Assembly: GCA_036365455.1 (NCBI GenBank)
Contig: JAWQUS010000002.1
Coordinates: 8,122,001 to 8,186,000 of the forward strand
Direction of reading: 5' to 3'
From: Macrosoma leucophasiata
Lineage: Eukaryota > Arthropoda > Insecta > Lepidoptera > Hedylidae
Length of the DNA: 64,000 nucleotides
In this document: positions 1 through 10,719 of the stretch, in pieces
Layout of the letters: the number at the start of each line of letters is the position of its first letter
How positions within the stretch are numbered: the first letter of the stretch is position 1
Position numbers and translations under genes: made by a program
The notes under the pieces: model-generated
What the model was told of the DNA's origin: nothing
Seen by the model: only the letters and a program-made list of their open reading frames with translations
The model's database searches: none

Positions 1-1522
1 TTCGTCGCGTGTCTCCCCCCGAGAGGGGCAGAGCAGGAGGCGGTCGGGAGAGGGTGAGTTGGGGGTAAAACCCGCTCCAAGTGCGTGGCCAGGATCTCCG
101 CTGTCTATTTGCCGCTAACATCTATTACCCGCCCCGTCGATAAATCGGGATCGGGTCTCGATTTCTTTCGTGAGGGCAGGCTTGTGTCGTTATTTGCCGC
201 CCGGTGTATGGTACCATCCCAGGCAGTACCGCGCTTTATCCGCACTTGCGTTGCTAGAAGTGGAACTAGAAAAGCATTGGGTTACGAGGACTTGCGTTAC
301 GAGGCGTGCGCGGCGCATGTGCCTCGCAATGTCTGAAACAAATGGAAGTCAATAGTAGGACAGGTATACTCTTCCCGAAAAAAATTACTCTTGATTGTTT
401 AATAATATTGAGTATCTTAATTTAATCATATAAATACAATCTCTCTGAAATCAATACTCTCATAGAGTGAGCAGTTTATTTGGTTATAAGTATACGATGC
501 GATTCCCACTGTCCAGCGTTCACGATTCGTATCAATACATAAAATATACAGTTTAATAGAAGTGCTAAATGATTTGTCACGCAGCGAGATCACACATCAA
601 ACAACGTATGCGCACCCGTGTTTGGTCGGCGGCTGTTATTTGGTCAGCCCACTGGTGCCTACGCTGGTGCCACCTTACCTACTCGAGGAAATACCTCATT
701 GGTTGATTGTTTATTCAAAAGGTAAATTAACAAGAATCTTCGATAAAAAACAAAATTTGAATATGTGAATTTTTTCTTCTATTCCAATTTCATAATGAAA
801 ATTGTGTAATGTAAATCTTAGATTAGTAACAGGAATTAATTAATCAGTGTTTTGCCTTTTTGCCGACGAAAACTAAATATTGATTAACTCCTTGTACTAC
901 TGACTACGCTTATTAATAAGGGAGTAAAGATAACATGAATTGTCTAAATTTAAGATACATAAGTAGTCTCCAATCTTTTTGGCCAGCCTGAAGTCAGCGT
1001 AATGTCGAATTGGCGCATCGTACAGCCGTGTGGACAAATAGTGATTTCAAATATAACAGTTATTTTGTGTAAGTATGATAAAACTACTTACTTGAGTTTC
1101 ATGATAGATAATTTCATTTATAAGAACTTTTTTAAATATGTACATACTTAGATAGTTAAGAGTTCTGTTTATGAGAAAAATAATCGATATAGATTTGGTA
1201 ATAATTGGTAAGTATCATTACAAAACATTACTGTTCAATGGTGTGAGTGCCAGTGATGAAGCTACAGAGTGCAGGTACCTATGTACCTAATCAATCTGTC
1301 CCTAAATGTAAGTGTTTATTAACTACGATTGTACTTGAGTGTACTCTCAGTATGCAGGCGCGTGGTTCGCATTCGGACGTAATTCGCAGGGTCGCAGCAG
1401 TGTTCCCAACTCTTAAAATGAAATTACAGTGTTTCCAAGTTAAAATTATCGTAGATTTAACAAAATATAGTGTCACTATGAATACCGATCCATAGCGCAA
1501 CTATGGATTACTATAATACCTA
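1..1522. other. Intergenic, no gene recognised
   Basis: I see no convincing gene here. A short GC-richer stretch at 1-340 is open for about 80 codons on the plus strand, but it has no recognisable motif and no splice context that links it to the exons at 2.3 kb. The rest is AT-rich with scattered stop codons. Upstream exons of the gene ending at 2889 could lie here or before the window, but I could not identify any. Confidence 0.5.
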
Positions 1523-1646
1523 ATTCTCGTAACCCAAAGTCGTTGAATCGAAATAGAATCGATTCGCTGTCTTGCTTTAACCAATGCGCGCGGCCTATGT
1601 GAGAGCAGGACAACGCACCGATTCAACGACTTTGTGTTACGAGAAT
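1523..1646. mobile_element. Foldback MITE, 124 bp
   Basis: Two 28-bp arms (1523-1550 and 1619-1646) are inverted copies with one mismatch, beginning ATTCTCGTAA. The 68-bp centre has no coding potential. The structure is that of a miniature inverted-repeat element; the superfamily is not clear and I see no certain target duplication. Confidence 0.7.
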
Positions 1647-1746
1647 CAGGCCTCAGGGCCATATCAGATCATCTACGACGAACGAACAAAAAAAAAGGCC
1701 GCATATCCAAAAATTTACTACATTTTTATACTTTTTCGGTTTTCTA

Positions 1747-2078
1747 GGCTTGCCTCAGTAGCCTAGTGGTAGCGGGCCACTCTACTACGCTGGAGTCCTG
1801 GGTTCGATTCCCAGGTCGGGGGTTATCAGCGATAACGGTGTAAAATCCTTTATCTCTGGTTCTGTTGGTATTTTTCCATTTTCTGGAAGTTTCCCAGTAC
1901 CTCGGAGTTTGATAATATGCCCGAAAGTGTCAACAAGCTCGCCACCTGTTACATGGGCCAAAAACATAACGGGCGCATCGTGGGTGTTTGCATGTATGCT
2001 TGAATGCATGCATTTACCTCTGCCTTGGGTAGGCAGAGGTTATTATTATTGGATTACAGGCGTGAAGTTACGCTATTT
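1747..2078 (+). mobile_element. tRNA-derived SINE
   Basis: The head carries both halves of a polymerase III internal promoter: an A-box-like stretch (TAGCCTAGTGG near 1760) and a B-box-like stretch (GGTTCGATTCC near 1801). About 250 bp of non-tRNA body follows. A clear relative lies inverted at 25268-25590, matching along the whole length including the tail. More decayed inverted relatives are at about 2585-2800 and 54490-54703. This is a non-autonomous retrotransposon, not a functional tRNA. Confidence 0.75.
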
Positions 2079-2325
2079 TCTTTCAATTTTTCTATTGATG
2101 TGAAATGTATATGTATATATGTTTTACAGTAGGTTGTAAAAATGATCAAATTACACGCGCGGGGGAATGTGCCACACCCTTGCACTTCTTACAACCCGTT
2201 GACACCTGTAATTCGAGTTCTGCGCATCGTCTTGCGTTTACTTCAGGGTGGCCAAAAAGATTGGGGATTACTGTATCTTTCATACTTATACTTAGAGCTC
2301 ACATTATCAAATTCAAACATTGCAG

Positions 2326-2889
2326 CTGACCAAGAGTTGGACCATAAGTTACGGTGGAATATGTTCCGACTGAGCGAACTAGACTGCTACTCGGATATGC
2401 TGACCCGCCTCTACAAACAGGAGCTCCAGCTTATAGTTATGAAATATGAACAATACAGGTGAGTGAGATTCAGCTATAATGCCTAATTTACATTTTGTTA
2501 AGTGCAATTGCGAGTGTCGAGTGATTAGTTTAACACATTAATTTCTGGTCCAAAAACCGCGCTAACATACGCCGGATAGAGCTGGCTCAATAATTGACAT
2601 CTCCGGGCACATTACCAAACTCCGAGAGTGGCATTGAAAAACTTCCAGATAATGGAAAAATCCCAATAATACGAAAGATACAGGGTAATACACCTTTATC
2701 TCTAATAGCCCCCAACCCGCGGATCACATCCAAGACTGCAACGTACAACGTAACAGTATGACCTGCTACCACTAGACTATTGAGGCAGTTATTTAAAGCA
2801 TAATGGTAAAATATTGTTTCAGGTCAGCATTATTGCAAGAGTTGGAGAGGAGGAGGCAAGCAAAATGTCTTGCGCACTCGAATTACTGA
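2326..2889 (+). CDS. Unidentified gene, last two exons (5' end not found)
   Basis: Two exons join cleanly. Exon 2326-2458 is preceded by a TTGCAG acceptor and followed by a GTGAGT donor. Exon 2823-2889 is preceded by TTTCAG and ends in TGA at 2887-2889. The first begins in phase (two bases completing a codon), so at least one upstream exon is missing. The joined product is about 66 residues, helical and rich in Leu, Glu, Arg and Gln, with WNMFRLSEL near the start and QELERRRQAKC near the end. The spacing of Leu, Tyr and Glu recalls small ciliary microtubule-inner proteins such as CFAP141, but that is only a resemblance and I do not name it. The 364-bp intron contains a decayed SINE. Splice sites and frame support a real exon pair; function is unknown. 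Confidence 0.55.
2585..2800 (-). mobile_element. Decayed SINE copy
   Basis: It lies inside the intron between the two exons of the gene ending at 2889. Blocks shared with the SINE at 25268-25590 include CCGGGCACATTACCAAACTC near 2606 and the tRNA-like end GACCTGCTACCA near 2760. The element is inverted relative to the host gene and heavily mutated. Confidence 0.6.
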
Positions 2890-3110
2890 CTGCAAATATT
2901 TGCCTTATTGATCTGTGATGTTAATAATAAGATATTTTCTATATTTATCATTTTAAAAAAGTTATCTTATTAAGTGCCTTAATGTTCTTGTCTATGACAG
3001 CTTATTATAAATTATTAATTTGATTTTGTATTTTTATTCTATTATGAAATAATATTGTAGTAGTGTAGTATGTACTGGACATACTGGTATTTATGACACA
3101 TATTATGACA

Positions 3111-3149
3111 TTATACAAATGAAGGGGTTACGCCCCTTCATTTGTATAA
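3111..3149. repeat. Perfect hairpin
   Basis: Two 17-bp arms (3111-3127 and 3133-3149) are exact inverted copies, separated by a 5-base loop (TTACG). The stem contains ATGAAGGGG / CCCCTTCAT. Nothing else marks it as a MITE. Confidence 0.85.
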
Positions 3150-3719
3150 CAATTTAATAGCACCAGAACCAGACAATGCGGCGCCTGAATATACTAACCT
3201 TCAGAAAATAGACTAATGGACTCGTAAAACGTTGTCCTGTTCGATTGCAGCGCCATCTATTTTGAATTAATTGTTAATCTAATTCATCTCTGAACATTCA
3301 AATATATAATGTAATTTAACACACAAAAAAATCGAAATCATTGTACCATTTTTAGGGTTTTGTGAGATTTCCACGTCGCAATTCAAGTTAATCTAAAATG
3401 AAGTTAACAAGTTAGCCCTATTATACCATTGGGTCGTGGAAAATATATGTACTCTAAGATTTAGCTAGTTTAGCACAATTAAGCAAGCAATGTATGTTTT
3501 TTGTGAGAGAAGCATGGATAAAACTTGATAGGTGTAATTAATGCCATTTCACTCGCCCTGTGCCCCTCGTTATCAACCCCGTTACGAAAGTCGCTGCGAC
3601 AACAACCCAATGAAATATACATAAATGCCTTTAATATTTACTTTATTTTTATTATGAAAGGTAGGTAATATACAACTTAATATTCTGTGAAATTTTTAAG
3701 CATCTACCTACTACCGTAC

Positions 3720-4290
3720 CATAAAAAAAACGATCAAGTGCGTGTCGTGCCACGCGCAGGGTAGGGTACCGTAGTTAGACTAAGAGATGTACTCAAAAAA
3801 AAAATTCTATGGAGTTATTCGAAATTTTCGATCAAAATTCATTTGGTCGACTATTACTCGCAAATTAAGTGTGATAGTTTTCCTTTTAATTTCATTATAC
3901 ATATATGGCTACTATTGCCGAAACATTTGAATTTCTAACAACAACCGTTTAGTTGGTATATGGCACACTTGACCGAAAATTGGCACTTTAAAGCTTAATA
4001 AGTCACAAACCGTTAACTAAATCTAAAAATGATATTAGCACACTCCTTACATTTTTGAAAGACCTATCCAACGATATCCCATACTAAATAAAAACCTGGG
4101 GGTACCCTAAATAAAAAATAATTGTCATGTTTTTATTCTACCACTTTGTCCGCCTAATAAAGATGTATACTTGTGCCAAATTTGAAGTCTCTAGTACCAA
4201 TAGTTTTGGCGCTAAACCGCGGACGGACAGACAGACAGACGGACACGGCGAAACTATAATGGTTCCTTGTTTACTAAGGAATCCTAAAAA
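3720..4290. mobile_element. Interspersed repeat fragment
   Basis: Blocks around 3755-3990 (CGCAGGGTAGGGTACCGTAG, then the stretch before GTTTAGTTGGTA) recur at 28650-28885 with scattered substitutions. The right side carries the GACGGACAGACAGACAGACG type of purine/pyrimidine run that often lies near the 3' end of insect non-LTR elements. No open frame is kept. Confidence 0.5.
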
Positions 4291-4831
4291 CACGTTTATT
4301 GTACCCTTAATTTTTTTTTTTGATTTTTAGTATTTGTTGTTAAAGCGCCAACGGAAATACTTACATAATTTGTGAAAAATCCAGCTTTCTAGCTATAATG
4401 GTTTATGAGATACATCCTGGTGACAGACAGACGGACGGACAAACAGACAGCAGAGGCTTAGTAACTTCCAAAACAAAAGGTAAAAAGTATTCATAATAAA
4501 TAAAATACATAACTTAATTTTGTCCAATTTTAGGTTGTGCAAAGTTCTATCACACAATAATACATAACAGCCAACTTGTTTTTGTTCCATGACTACCAAT
4601 CACTCATTGGTTTTTAAAGTGAGAAAATATTTAGATGTGTACGATTTAGGCATTATTCTATTATTTTCATTGTTCTGTAATTTCACTTCAGCACCCCATT
4701 TTTTGCATTCTCTGGAACACTGCAAAAAATCTTCTTAATATATGGCCAAGATTCCTTGAGAGATTTATTTCCGTGGAAGTCTTACTTTTTCAATACAAAT
4801 CTTGTTTCACAGATATCAAAAGTCTTAAGTT

Positions 4832-4865
<34 letters not shown>

Positions 4866-5199
4866 CTCCATTTAAAGAGCTTGGTCAAAGACCATGACGC
4901 TCTATACATTTTAAGTTTCTTACTTTGGAAACACATCTTTAGTAAAGAACAGGCTAAGTAAAGTAAAACATGAGTCACATCCACGCAACAAAATAGGTAG
5001 TGAAAGTTCAACTCTAAATCAAAGCAGTGTGAATATTGTCCTAGACAGCCAACCCTCTTTCAAGCAGCTACATCAATGAGACATGAAGGTTGTTCAACTG
5101 ACTAGTATTTGGTTCATAATTGGTAAAGCCTCTACTGTACTTACAAAAGACTTTAATTTTTTTTTAATATGCATACTTATTTATATTTTAATATTTACA

Positions 5200-5205
5200 T
5201 TTATT
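5200..5205 (-). promoter_or_regulatory. Candidate polyadenylation signal
   Basis: AATAAA on the minus strand, about 30 bases past the stop codon of the small membrane-protein gene that ends at 5236. Confidence 0.45.
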
Positions 5206-5235
5206 GAATTAAATATTAATCTAACTTCATAAAAT

Positions 5236-6173
5236 CTACGAAATTAATTCATCTTTTTCTTTTCCACTATTTTCAGAGGCTGTGTTTCTCACTTCTTGGC
5301 CATCAACAATATCATATTCATCGACCTTTGTAAATCCTGACATTCTATAAACTTTGGCATTCTTAATACCTAAGGTGTTGGCCCATGCTCTAGCTGTAAC
5401 AAACAATACATGTCACATTAGGTAGGATTATACCAATTTGGAATTTGTAAAATCTTTGTTAGTTGTCATTGTGATCATCACTTCAGTCATAAGATATTTA
5501 TTACTGGACAAAAGCCAGACGAGGCACGAGAGGTTTGTCTGAACCGGGATATCTGGCGCTCTACACTCTCTGCCTACCCCGTTAGGGACCTGGCGTGAAG
5601 ATACACACACACACACACACACACACAAAAGCCATCCCCAAAGAATGTGTTTCATAGAGGTTGTGTTGTTGCCCAGGGTTGTGGGCCATTAGTGGAGTAT
5701 TACTATACATCGTAACCAAATGAAATGGCAAACTATCGACATGCACAGCACTATAGGTATTTATTTTCATACAATTTCTGTTTAGTACAATGTGAAAAAA
5801 TTGTACCCTAAACAAAGACGGACTAGCGCGAAGTCATACCGGCGGCGGAGTGGAGTTAGATATAGTGGATAATATTTGAGCATTGTTGTAGTTCAGGTTA
5901 TAATTTTAAAAGTTGTATAGTATACTTAGTACAACTTATTTAATGTTAATTACCTGGAGGCATAGATTTTTCTTCTTCTGTTTTCAGACCATAATAATCA
6001 GCCCAATCAATCTTGCCTTGATAAACGCTATACATTAAAATGCCAAATGCATTCCATGCAAAAAATCCATAAGCATAACTTAATCTCCGCTTCCACAATT
6101 CAGCAACATCTTCGGGAATCGGTTTTGTTCTACGGCGTATGAATTTATGCAACCATTTATGTATCATTTTCAA
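5236..6173 (-). CDS. Small single-pass membrane protein, SMIM26-like
   Basis: Two exons on the minus strand: 5954-6173 (ATG at 6173) and 5236-5393 (stop at 5236-5238). The intron has a GTAATT donor and a TTACAG acceptor, and phase 1 closes (G plus CT gives Ala). The product is 125 residues. A basic amphipathic N-terminus (HKFIRRR) is followed by WKRRLSYAYGFFAWNAFGIL, which runs into one hydrophobic segment at about residues 33-50, then a charged tail ending KEKDELIS. The order Trp-x-Arg-Arg-x-Ser-x-x-Tyr-Gly...Trp...Gly-x-Leu-x-Tyr matches what I recall of vertebrate SMIM26, a small mitochondrial inner-membrane protein. The gene structure is seen in the sequence; the family name is inference from that short fingerprint. 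The tail contains many Asp/Glu/Lys and is likely exposed to solvent. Confidence 0.75.
5602..5627. repeat. (AC)n microsatellite
   Basis: About 13 AC dinucleotides in the intron of the small membrane-protein gene. Likely length-polymorphic. Confidence 0.95.
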
Positions 6174-6295
6174 TTATAAAAAAATCAAAACAAATTATTA
6201 TGTAAGATTAAAAACTTTTTTTTTATTGACAAATTTGACTATTGTCTGTTGACATGACAGATATTTTTTTTTTTGGGATTATGGCATCGCTTATT

Positions 6296-6692
6296 GCCAG
6301 TGTCAAGTAAAACGATACTTCGTATTTATCCAAGCAGCGTAAAAGCCAGCATAATATAGTCATCAAGTATGTTAGGTAAGTATCAAGTATAATATGTCAG
6401 TCAAGTAAAGTAAAGTTATTCGAGTAGAGCGATGGCTACTTTACCAGAACATTTACTATGAAGTTTTTGAGGCAACACGAAAGGACGTGTTTTCGCACTA
6501 TTATTCTATTTCACTATACACGGGCACTGTAATAAGCCTATATCAAACAAAATGCCACCAACTCCATTTAATATAACTCAAAAATACACCAAGAAAATGA
6601 AATAAAATAAGAGCATATTGCCAGTGTCAAGTAAAACGATATTTCGTATTTATTTATGCAGGGTAAAAGTAAGTATATTATAGTCATCAAGT
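6296..6692. repeat. Direct repeat pair about 320 bp apart
   Basis: The block beginning ATTGCCAGTGTCAAGTAAAA at 6296 recurs at about 6616 with few changes, each time running into TTCGTATTTA and a GTAAAAG stretch. The pair encloses AT-rich sequence and could be a local tandem duplication or the ends of a repeat. Confidence 0.6.
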
Positions 6693-7065
6693 AGAGCACC
6701 ATACGCCTCTTTCAAGGTTTCCGCCAAAACTCCATGACATGACAGACGACAGACACATTGTAATATATTGATGCTCTCGAATGCTTTAAGATAAAAATCC
6801 CACCATTTTTACACATAAAAACGCGACTATACATAAATTTCGAATATAATATCACGCAGCGACACAGCTCTCCTCCGCGTTCCCGCCAAAAACTCTATTG
6901 ATTGACATTCGACATAGTGCTGCTAGCTACGATTTTCAGGTTTCCTGATAATAATAAATTAATGTATATTAAACGATCATTCTCTACATTAGCGTTCTTT
7001 GCCATGGCAGAGAATATGTAATAATACTACATATAGAATGGACACTTCGACGTCCCGCCCATTTG
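6410..7065 (-). mobile_element. Scattered repeat family fragments
   Basis: Three segments have inverted relatives elsewhere in the window: 6440-6620 pairs with 28110-28290 (TATTTCACTATACAC / GTGTATAGTGAAATA), 6770-6920 pairs with 32385-32545 (CGTTCCCGCCAAAA / TTTTGGCGGGAACG), and 7010-7065 pairs with 23050-23105 (AGAATGGACACTTCGACGTC). This suggests one or more old interspersed elements broken into pieces. No coding frame survives. Confidence 0.5.
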
Positions 7066-7840
7066 CCTAAAAACTTTTTAAATATTATAAATTCTTACCT
7101 TTACGCTATGTGATTGCATTGCATTAGTAATAAAAGTGTTTCAGTATATTGAATTGAAGTGACTTGTCGCCGTAATGAGTAGGTAATGAGTGTTATTTTC
7201 CAATCCTTGTGCTATTTGTTGAAGAAGTGTTTGTGTTTTTATGTTTTTAAAATGCACCGGTAAACTGGGTGAAACTGGTAAATAGAAATTTACCTTACTG
7301 TTGAGCCGTAGTTGGCCGATATCGGACAAGAACAATAAAATTAAAAAATCAATTGTCATATTTTTCTCGTGGCCTGACGGGGTGCATAGTGTAAACCGGG
7401 TGTCAAAGAATAGAAAGAAAGAAATATCTACGTAAGTACATAGTATTATTTTATTTCTTTAAATGTCGGTCCGAGGCCTAAAGTCATAACCTTATAATCC
7501 TACGTGCTACGCTGTGTGCGTGCATGTGTGACTACACGACACTGATTGATGTCTGTGTAATAGGTAACTAAAATAAGAGTTTGTATGGAATTTTGGCGGA
7601 GTGTCAGCGGTGTGACCATGGTCTGTGTTCTTTGCCTATACCTACTATACCTAGGTAATCATTTATTTGTGATCGATGATATTTGGTAAGTATTTGAGAT
7701 ATTTTCTATGGGAGAGGGGCACTGCGCTGCGTCATCTATACAATGATAACGACACGCATTATAGCCACAATTATTATGTGTTTATCTCTTGAGCTGCAGT
7801 AAATTACCTATGACAATTTATATCTTAATGTTCGTGGACG
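7066..7840. other. Intergenic, nothing recognised
   Basis: AT-rich non-coding sequence. A short segment (CAATTGTCATATTTTTCTCGTG at about 7352) recurs at about 11138, so part of it is repeat-derived. No gene can be supported. Confidence 0.5.
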
Positions 7841-8205
7841 ATACCGTCCACGCGTAGCTCAACCTATTAATAAAATTCTGGTATGACTTCGAACAGACTT
7901 CACTCGTGGATTGAAAAAAAAAACAGGATCTTAAAAGTCTGGCTGGTAGGTAGTTACTACAGGTACGTTAGTATGACGGAACAGATGTAATTGGTTGCGC
8001 TTAGTTTAAAATGAGGTATATAAAAATCTCGTGTCACAGTTTTCGTTGCCATACTCCTCCGAAACGGCTGGACAGATTCTCATGAAATTTTGTGAGCATA
8101 TTGGGTAGGTCTGAAAATCGGCCAACATCTATTTTTCATAACATTTTTGGTCATTTTTTTTTCTAGGGTGATACGAAGTTACCCGGGACAGCTAGTTTTC
8201 TATTA
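7841..8205. mobile_element. Non-LTR retrotransposon 3' tail-like repeat
   Basis: The stretch CCGAAACGGCTGGACAGATT near 8058, followed by TTTGTGAGCATATTGGGTAGG and closing with CCCGGGACAGCTAGTTT near 8185, has the form of the widespread insect RTE-type 3' tails I know. There is no open frame. The family assignment is from memory of that motif. Confidence 0.4.
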
Positions 8206-8687
8206 GAAAACATTAATTGCACCTGAACCTAACTCTACTTTTTTAAAAAATACTTGTCTAAAAATTGCCTTTGAATTACATACGTATTCTTAAAAATCGC
8301 CTAAAATGTTACAAAATTAACCTTCTGGCAACATTGATTCTACGTCGCAACAACGTTCCACTGACCGCCTACATCGATACCAAAGAGCAAAAAGAGTATA
8401 CAAATATGATCGATACGGCCAATAGAAGATGCATAGAAGCAACACGGGCCACCGGCGCGGTGGACCGGAGGGTAGTAGGTAGCCATAGCGTTTATTAGGT
8501 ACCGATGCAAAACAGTGTATTTCTTGCGGGGGGAAATACATGTGACACACTCACACACACACTACAAAAATCATCTATTACTAAGAAACTCACACCATTA
8601 CTTTAAATAAACAATTTCACGCAACATTTAAACATCTCGGCGACAGGCATAAAAGGCTATTACTACTACTACTCAATAACATCATTG

Positions 8688-9125
8688 CACGACACGGTAT
8701 TCAGGGTCCGACGTAGTATTTGTATACTCTTTGGTACGACAGAAAGGGCAGACGTGGCCTCGCGCCGGGTTGCCGCTTATTACACTATCCGGTCGACAGG
8801 GCCCTAACTCAGTCACAGTACAAATATGAACAGTATGGAAACTACGCACCAAACGTTGGAACGGCGTAATTACACAAACATGCCCATCAACGAAGCCCCT
8901 AAGTGGTTCTCGCGGTGCTGCAGCTCCGAGTCACTCGCTACTCGAGCGTCGATGCGGATGTTTGTGTGAGTGCGCCGTTTTGAACGTTTTGTACGTAGTT
9001 TCCATACTGTTCATATTTGTACCGTGTGTAGTTAGGGCGTTAGGTTGACTAATTAGGACCCTAACTCCCTAAATGTTATTACACTACCCTGACCCTCGCT
9101 ATCGTACCCTGAATACCGTGCCGTG
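8688..9125. mobile_element. MITE family B, interrupted copy
   Basis: Terminal inverted repeats of about 22 bp start CACGACACGGTATTCAGGGT and end in the inverse (ACCCTGAATACCGTGCCGTG). Its interior shares GACGTGGCCTCGCGCCGGGT-type sequence and CTCCCTAAATGTTATT with the copy at 31584-31763, but is about 205 bp longer owing to the nested element at 8818-9022. Confidence 0.75.
8818..9022. mobile_element. MITE family C, 205 bp, nested
   Basis: Perfect 29-bp terminal inverted repeats (8818-8846 and 8994-9022) begin GTACAAATATGAACAGTATG. There is no coding capacity. It interrupts the interior of MITE B and is therefore the youngest of the three nested insertions. The perfect arms also suggest recent arrival. 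Confidence 0.8.
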
Positions 9126-9186
9126 TATTTGTATTTGTACTTTGACAGAGGGGAAACTGGGGAAAGCCTGCATATGTATGGCTACT

Positions 9187-10437
9187 CTTTCTTTCCCTTT
9201 TTTGTCAATCTCCAATTTAAACCTTAAACGTGTAACATAATTCCATGGTGGAGGCCTGGTACCTGTAGCACAGGGAATCCTAGTTCGGGTATCAGTCTCC
9301 ACAAATAATTTGAATAGCATTTACCTCACGTTTTTGTAACCTTAATTTTTAAGATTTTATTTGTGGAGAATCAAATAAATAAACATTTCAAACATTTCAT
9401 TTCATTCCCCTCCGGTCCGCCGCGGCCGGTGGGGATGTGGCCGGTTACCTAAAATTTCCAAAAAAAAGAGTATACAAAATATACAATTAACGGTCTAAGA
9501 TCCGAACCTATGTTGACATTCACTCATCTGTTTATCGAATGGAACATCGTTTTTATCAAAAGTAAACAGATGGGTGAATATAGGTCGACTTAGGTTCGTC
9601 TCCCCCACAGACCAATCGGCCTTCTTTATGGTCTCCCCCTACTATTTAAATATGACCTTTGATAAAAACATTTTGAGCACTATGTGCAAGCCGTGCATAG
9701 AGATAGTAAAAAGGGGCCATAGGTATCTAGTGTCTACATCTACCTGTCATTATTTATGTCTTTATGTATAAACCGTAGTGCCGTAGTATTTGTTTAATCT
9801 TTGCTAATCAAAATTAAGTACTACATCTTCTTCTAAGTATCTTCTTAGCGATTGTGCAAAATTATAACTGTAAAGCCACATGATACATCAAGATCTGGAT
9901 AAATATACTTTACCTACATAGTAGATGTAGGCTTACATTCCGTCTTTGATCAAGAATTAGGTGGCGGTGGAATATTCGTTTTACTGAGTATGTTAAAAAA
10001 GTAAGCTGCGTTGTCGGTACTTATTAACGCATTTAATAACTTTAAGGTGTTACCTATATCTCTAGATAAAAATCAAAACTGATAAATAATTGTTGACACT
10101 ATAAGTAGATACTTAATTAGACCGTACGTACCTAGGTTTTTATTTTTGAAAATATTTCCGGTTACTTCCGACCTTCCTAGCGTTCTCCTTCGCCTGCCCT
10201 CCCTCCATAGCTATTAGGTAGTGTATGTAGGTACCATAATTATTTATGTTAGAATCATAATCATCCGTAAGTGCATCTAATTAAGATCTTTACCTACATA
10301 TTATAAAACAAAGTCCCCGTGGCATCTGTCTGTTCCCGATAAACTCTAAAACCTACTGCACGGATTTTCCTTTTGAAATGAATAAGCTCCAATAAATTCC
10401 GAGCTCACAAAACAGGGATCGAAGCCGGAACCTCATC
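9187..10437. other. Intergenic, repeat fragments
   Basis: No gene is supported. A degenerate foldback at about 9506-9598 pairs GAACCTATGTTGACATTCAC with GTGAATATAGGTCGACTTAG, with TCTGTTTA / TAAACAGA inside the arms. A short piece of MITE A end sequence (CCCCTCCGGTCCGCCGCGGC) lies at about 9408-9436. The remainder is AT-rich. Confidence 0.5.
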
Positions 10438-10445
10438 GTAGCAAC

Positions 10446-10711
10446 CATAGAGCAACACGGGCCACCGGCCGCGGCGGACTGGAGAGGAGTAGCCATAGAT
10501 TTTATTACCGATGCAAATGCAAAACAGTCTGTTTCAATTTTTTGCGGGGGGAAATGCGTATGACGCACACACACACTACTTGACTTTAAATACATTAACA
10601 ATTTCACGCACACATTTTAACATCTAGGCGACAGGTATAGGCCGAATTGGTCTTGTACTTCGATAGAGGGGAAAGCTTGCTTAAGGCTACTCCCTCCGGT
10701 GTTGCTCTATG
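10446..10711 (+). mobile_element. hAT-type MITE, family A, 266 bp
   Basis: The ends are CATAGAGCAACACGGG at 10446 and the inverse ..TGTTGCTCTATG at 10711. A perfect 8-bp direct repeat, GTAGCAAC, flanks it (10438-10445 and 10712-10719). Eight-base target duplications are the rule for the hAT superfamily. The element is non-coding, so it must have been moved by a transposase from elsewhere. Confidence 0.9.
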
Positions 10712-10719
10712 GTAGCAAC

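Larger units (their letters stand above)
2890..5199. other. Intergenic, repeats only
   Basis: Beyond the hairpin at 3111 and the repeat at 3720-4290 there is no supported gene. A 29-base T run lies at about 4832-4862, and a second GACAGACAGACGGACGGAC run at about 4422-4450. Short open frames here fall on low-complexity sequence. Confidence 0.5.
8432..9186 (+). mobile_element. hAT-type MITE, family A, interrupted copy
   Basis: The left part (8432-8687) follows the family seen intact at 10446-10711, 24389-24671 and 61169-61461: CATAGA..GCAACACGGGCCACC end, a TGCGGGGGGAAAT block and a CATTTAAACATCT block. The right part resumes after 9125 with GTACTTTGACAGAGGGGAAA and is cut off near 9186 before the terminal inverted repeat. 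The interruption is a second MITE (8688-9125), itself interrupted by a third. Confidence 0.75.

Noticed and set aside
85..336. Coding exon at the window start
   Set aside because: An 83-codon open stretch with no homology I recognise, and no splice signal connecting it to the exons at 2326.
1747..1830. Functional tRNA gene
   Set aside because: It has A- and B-box-like sequences but is joined to a SINE body that recurs elsewhere.
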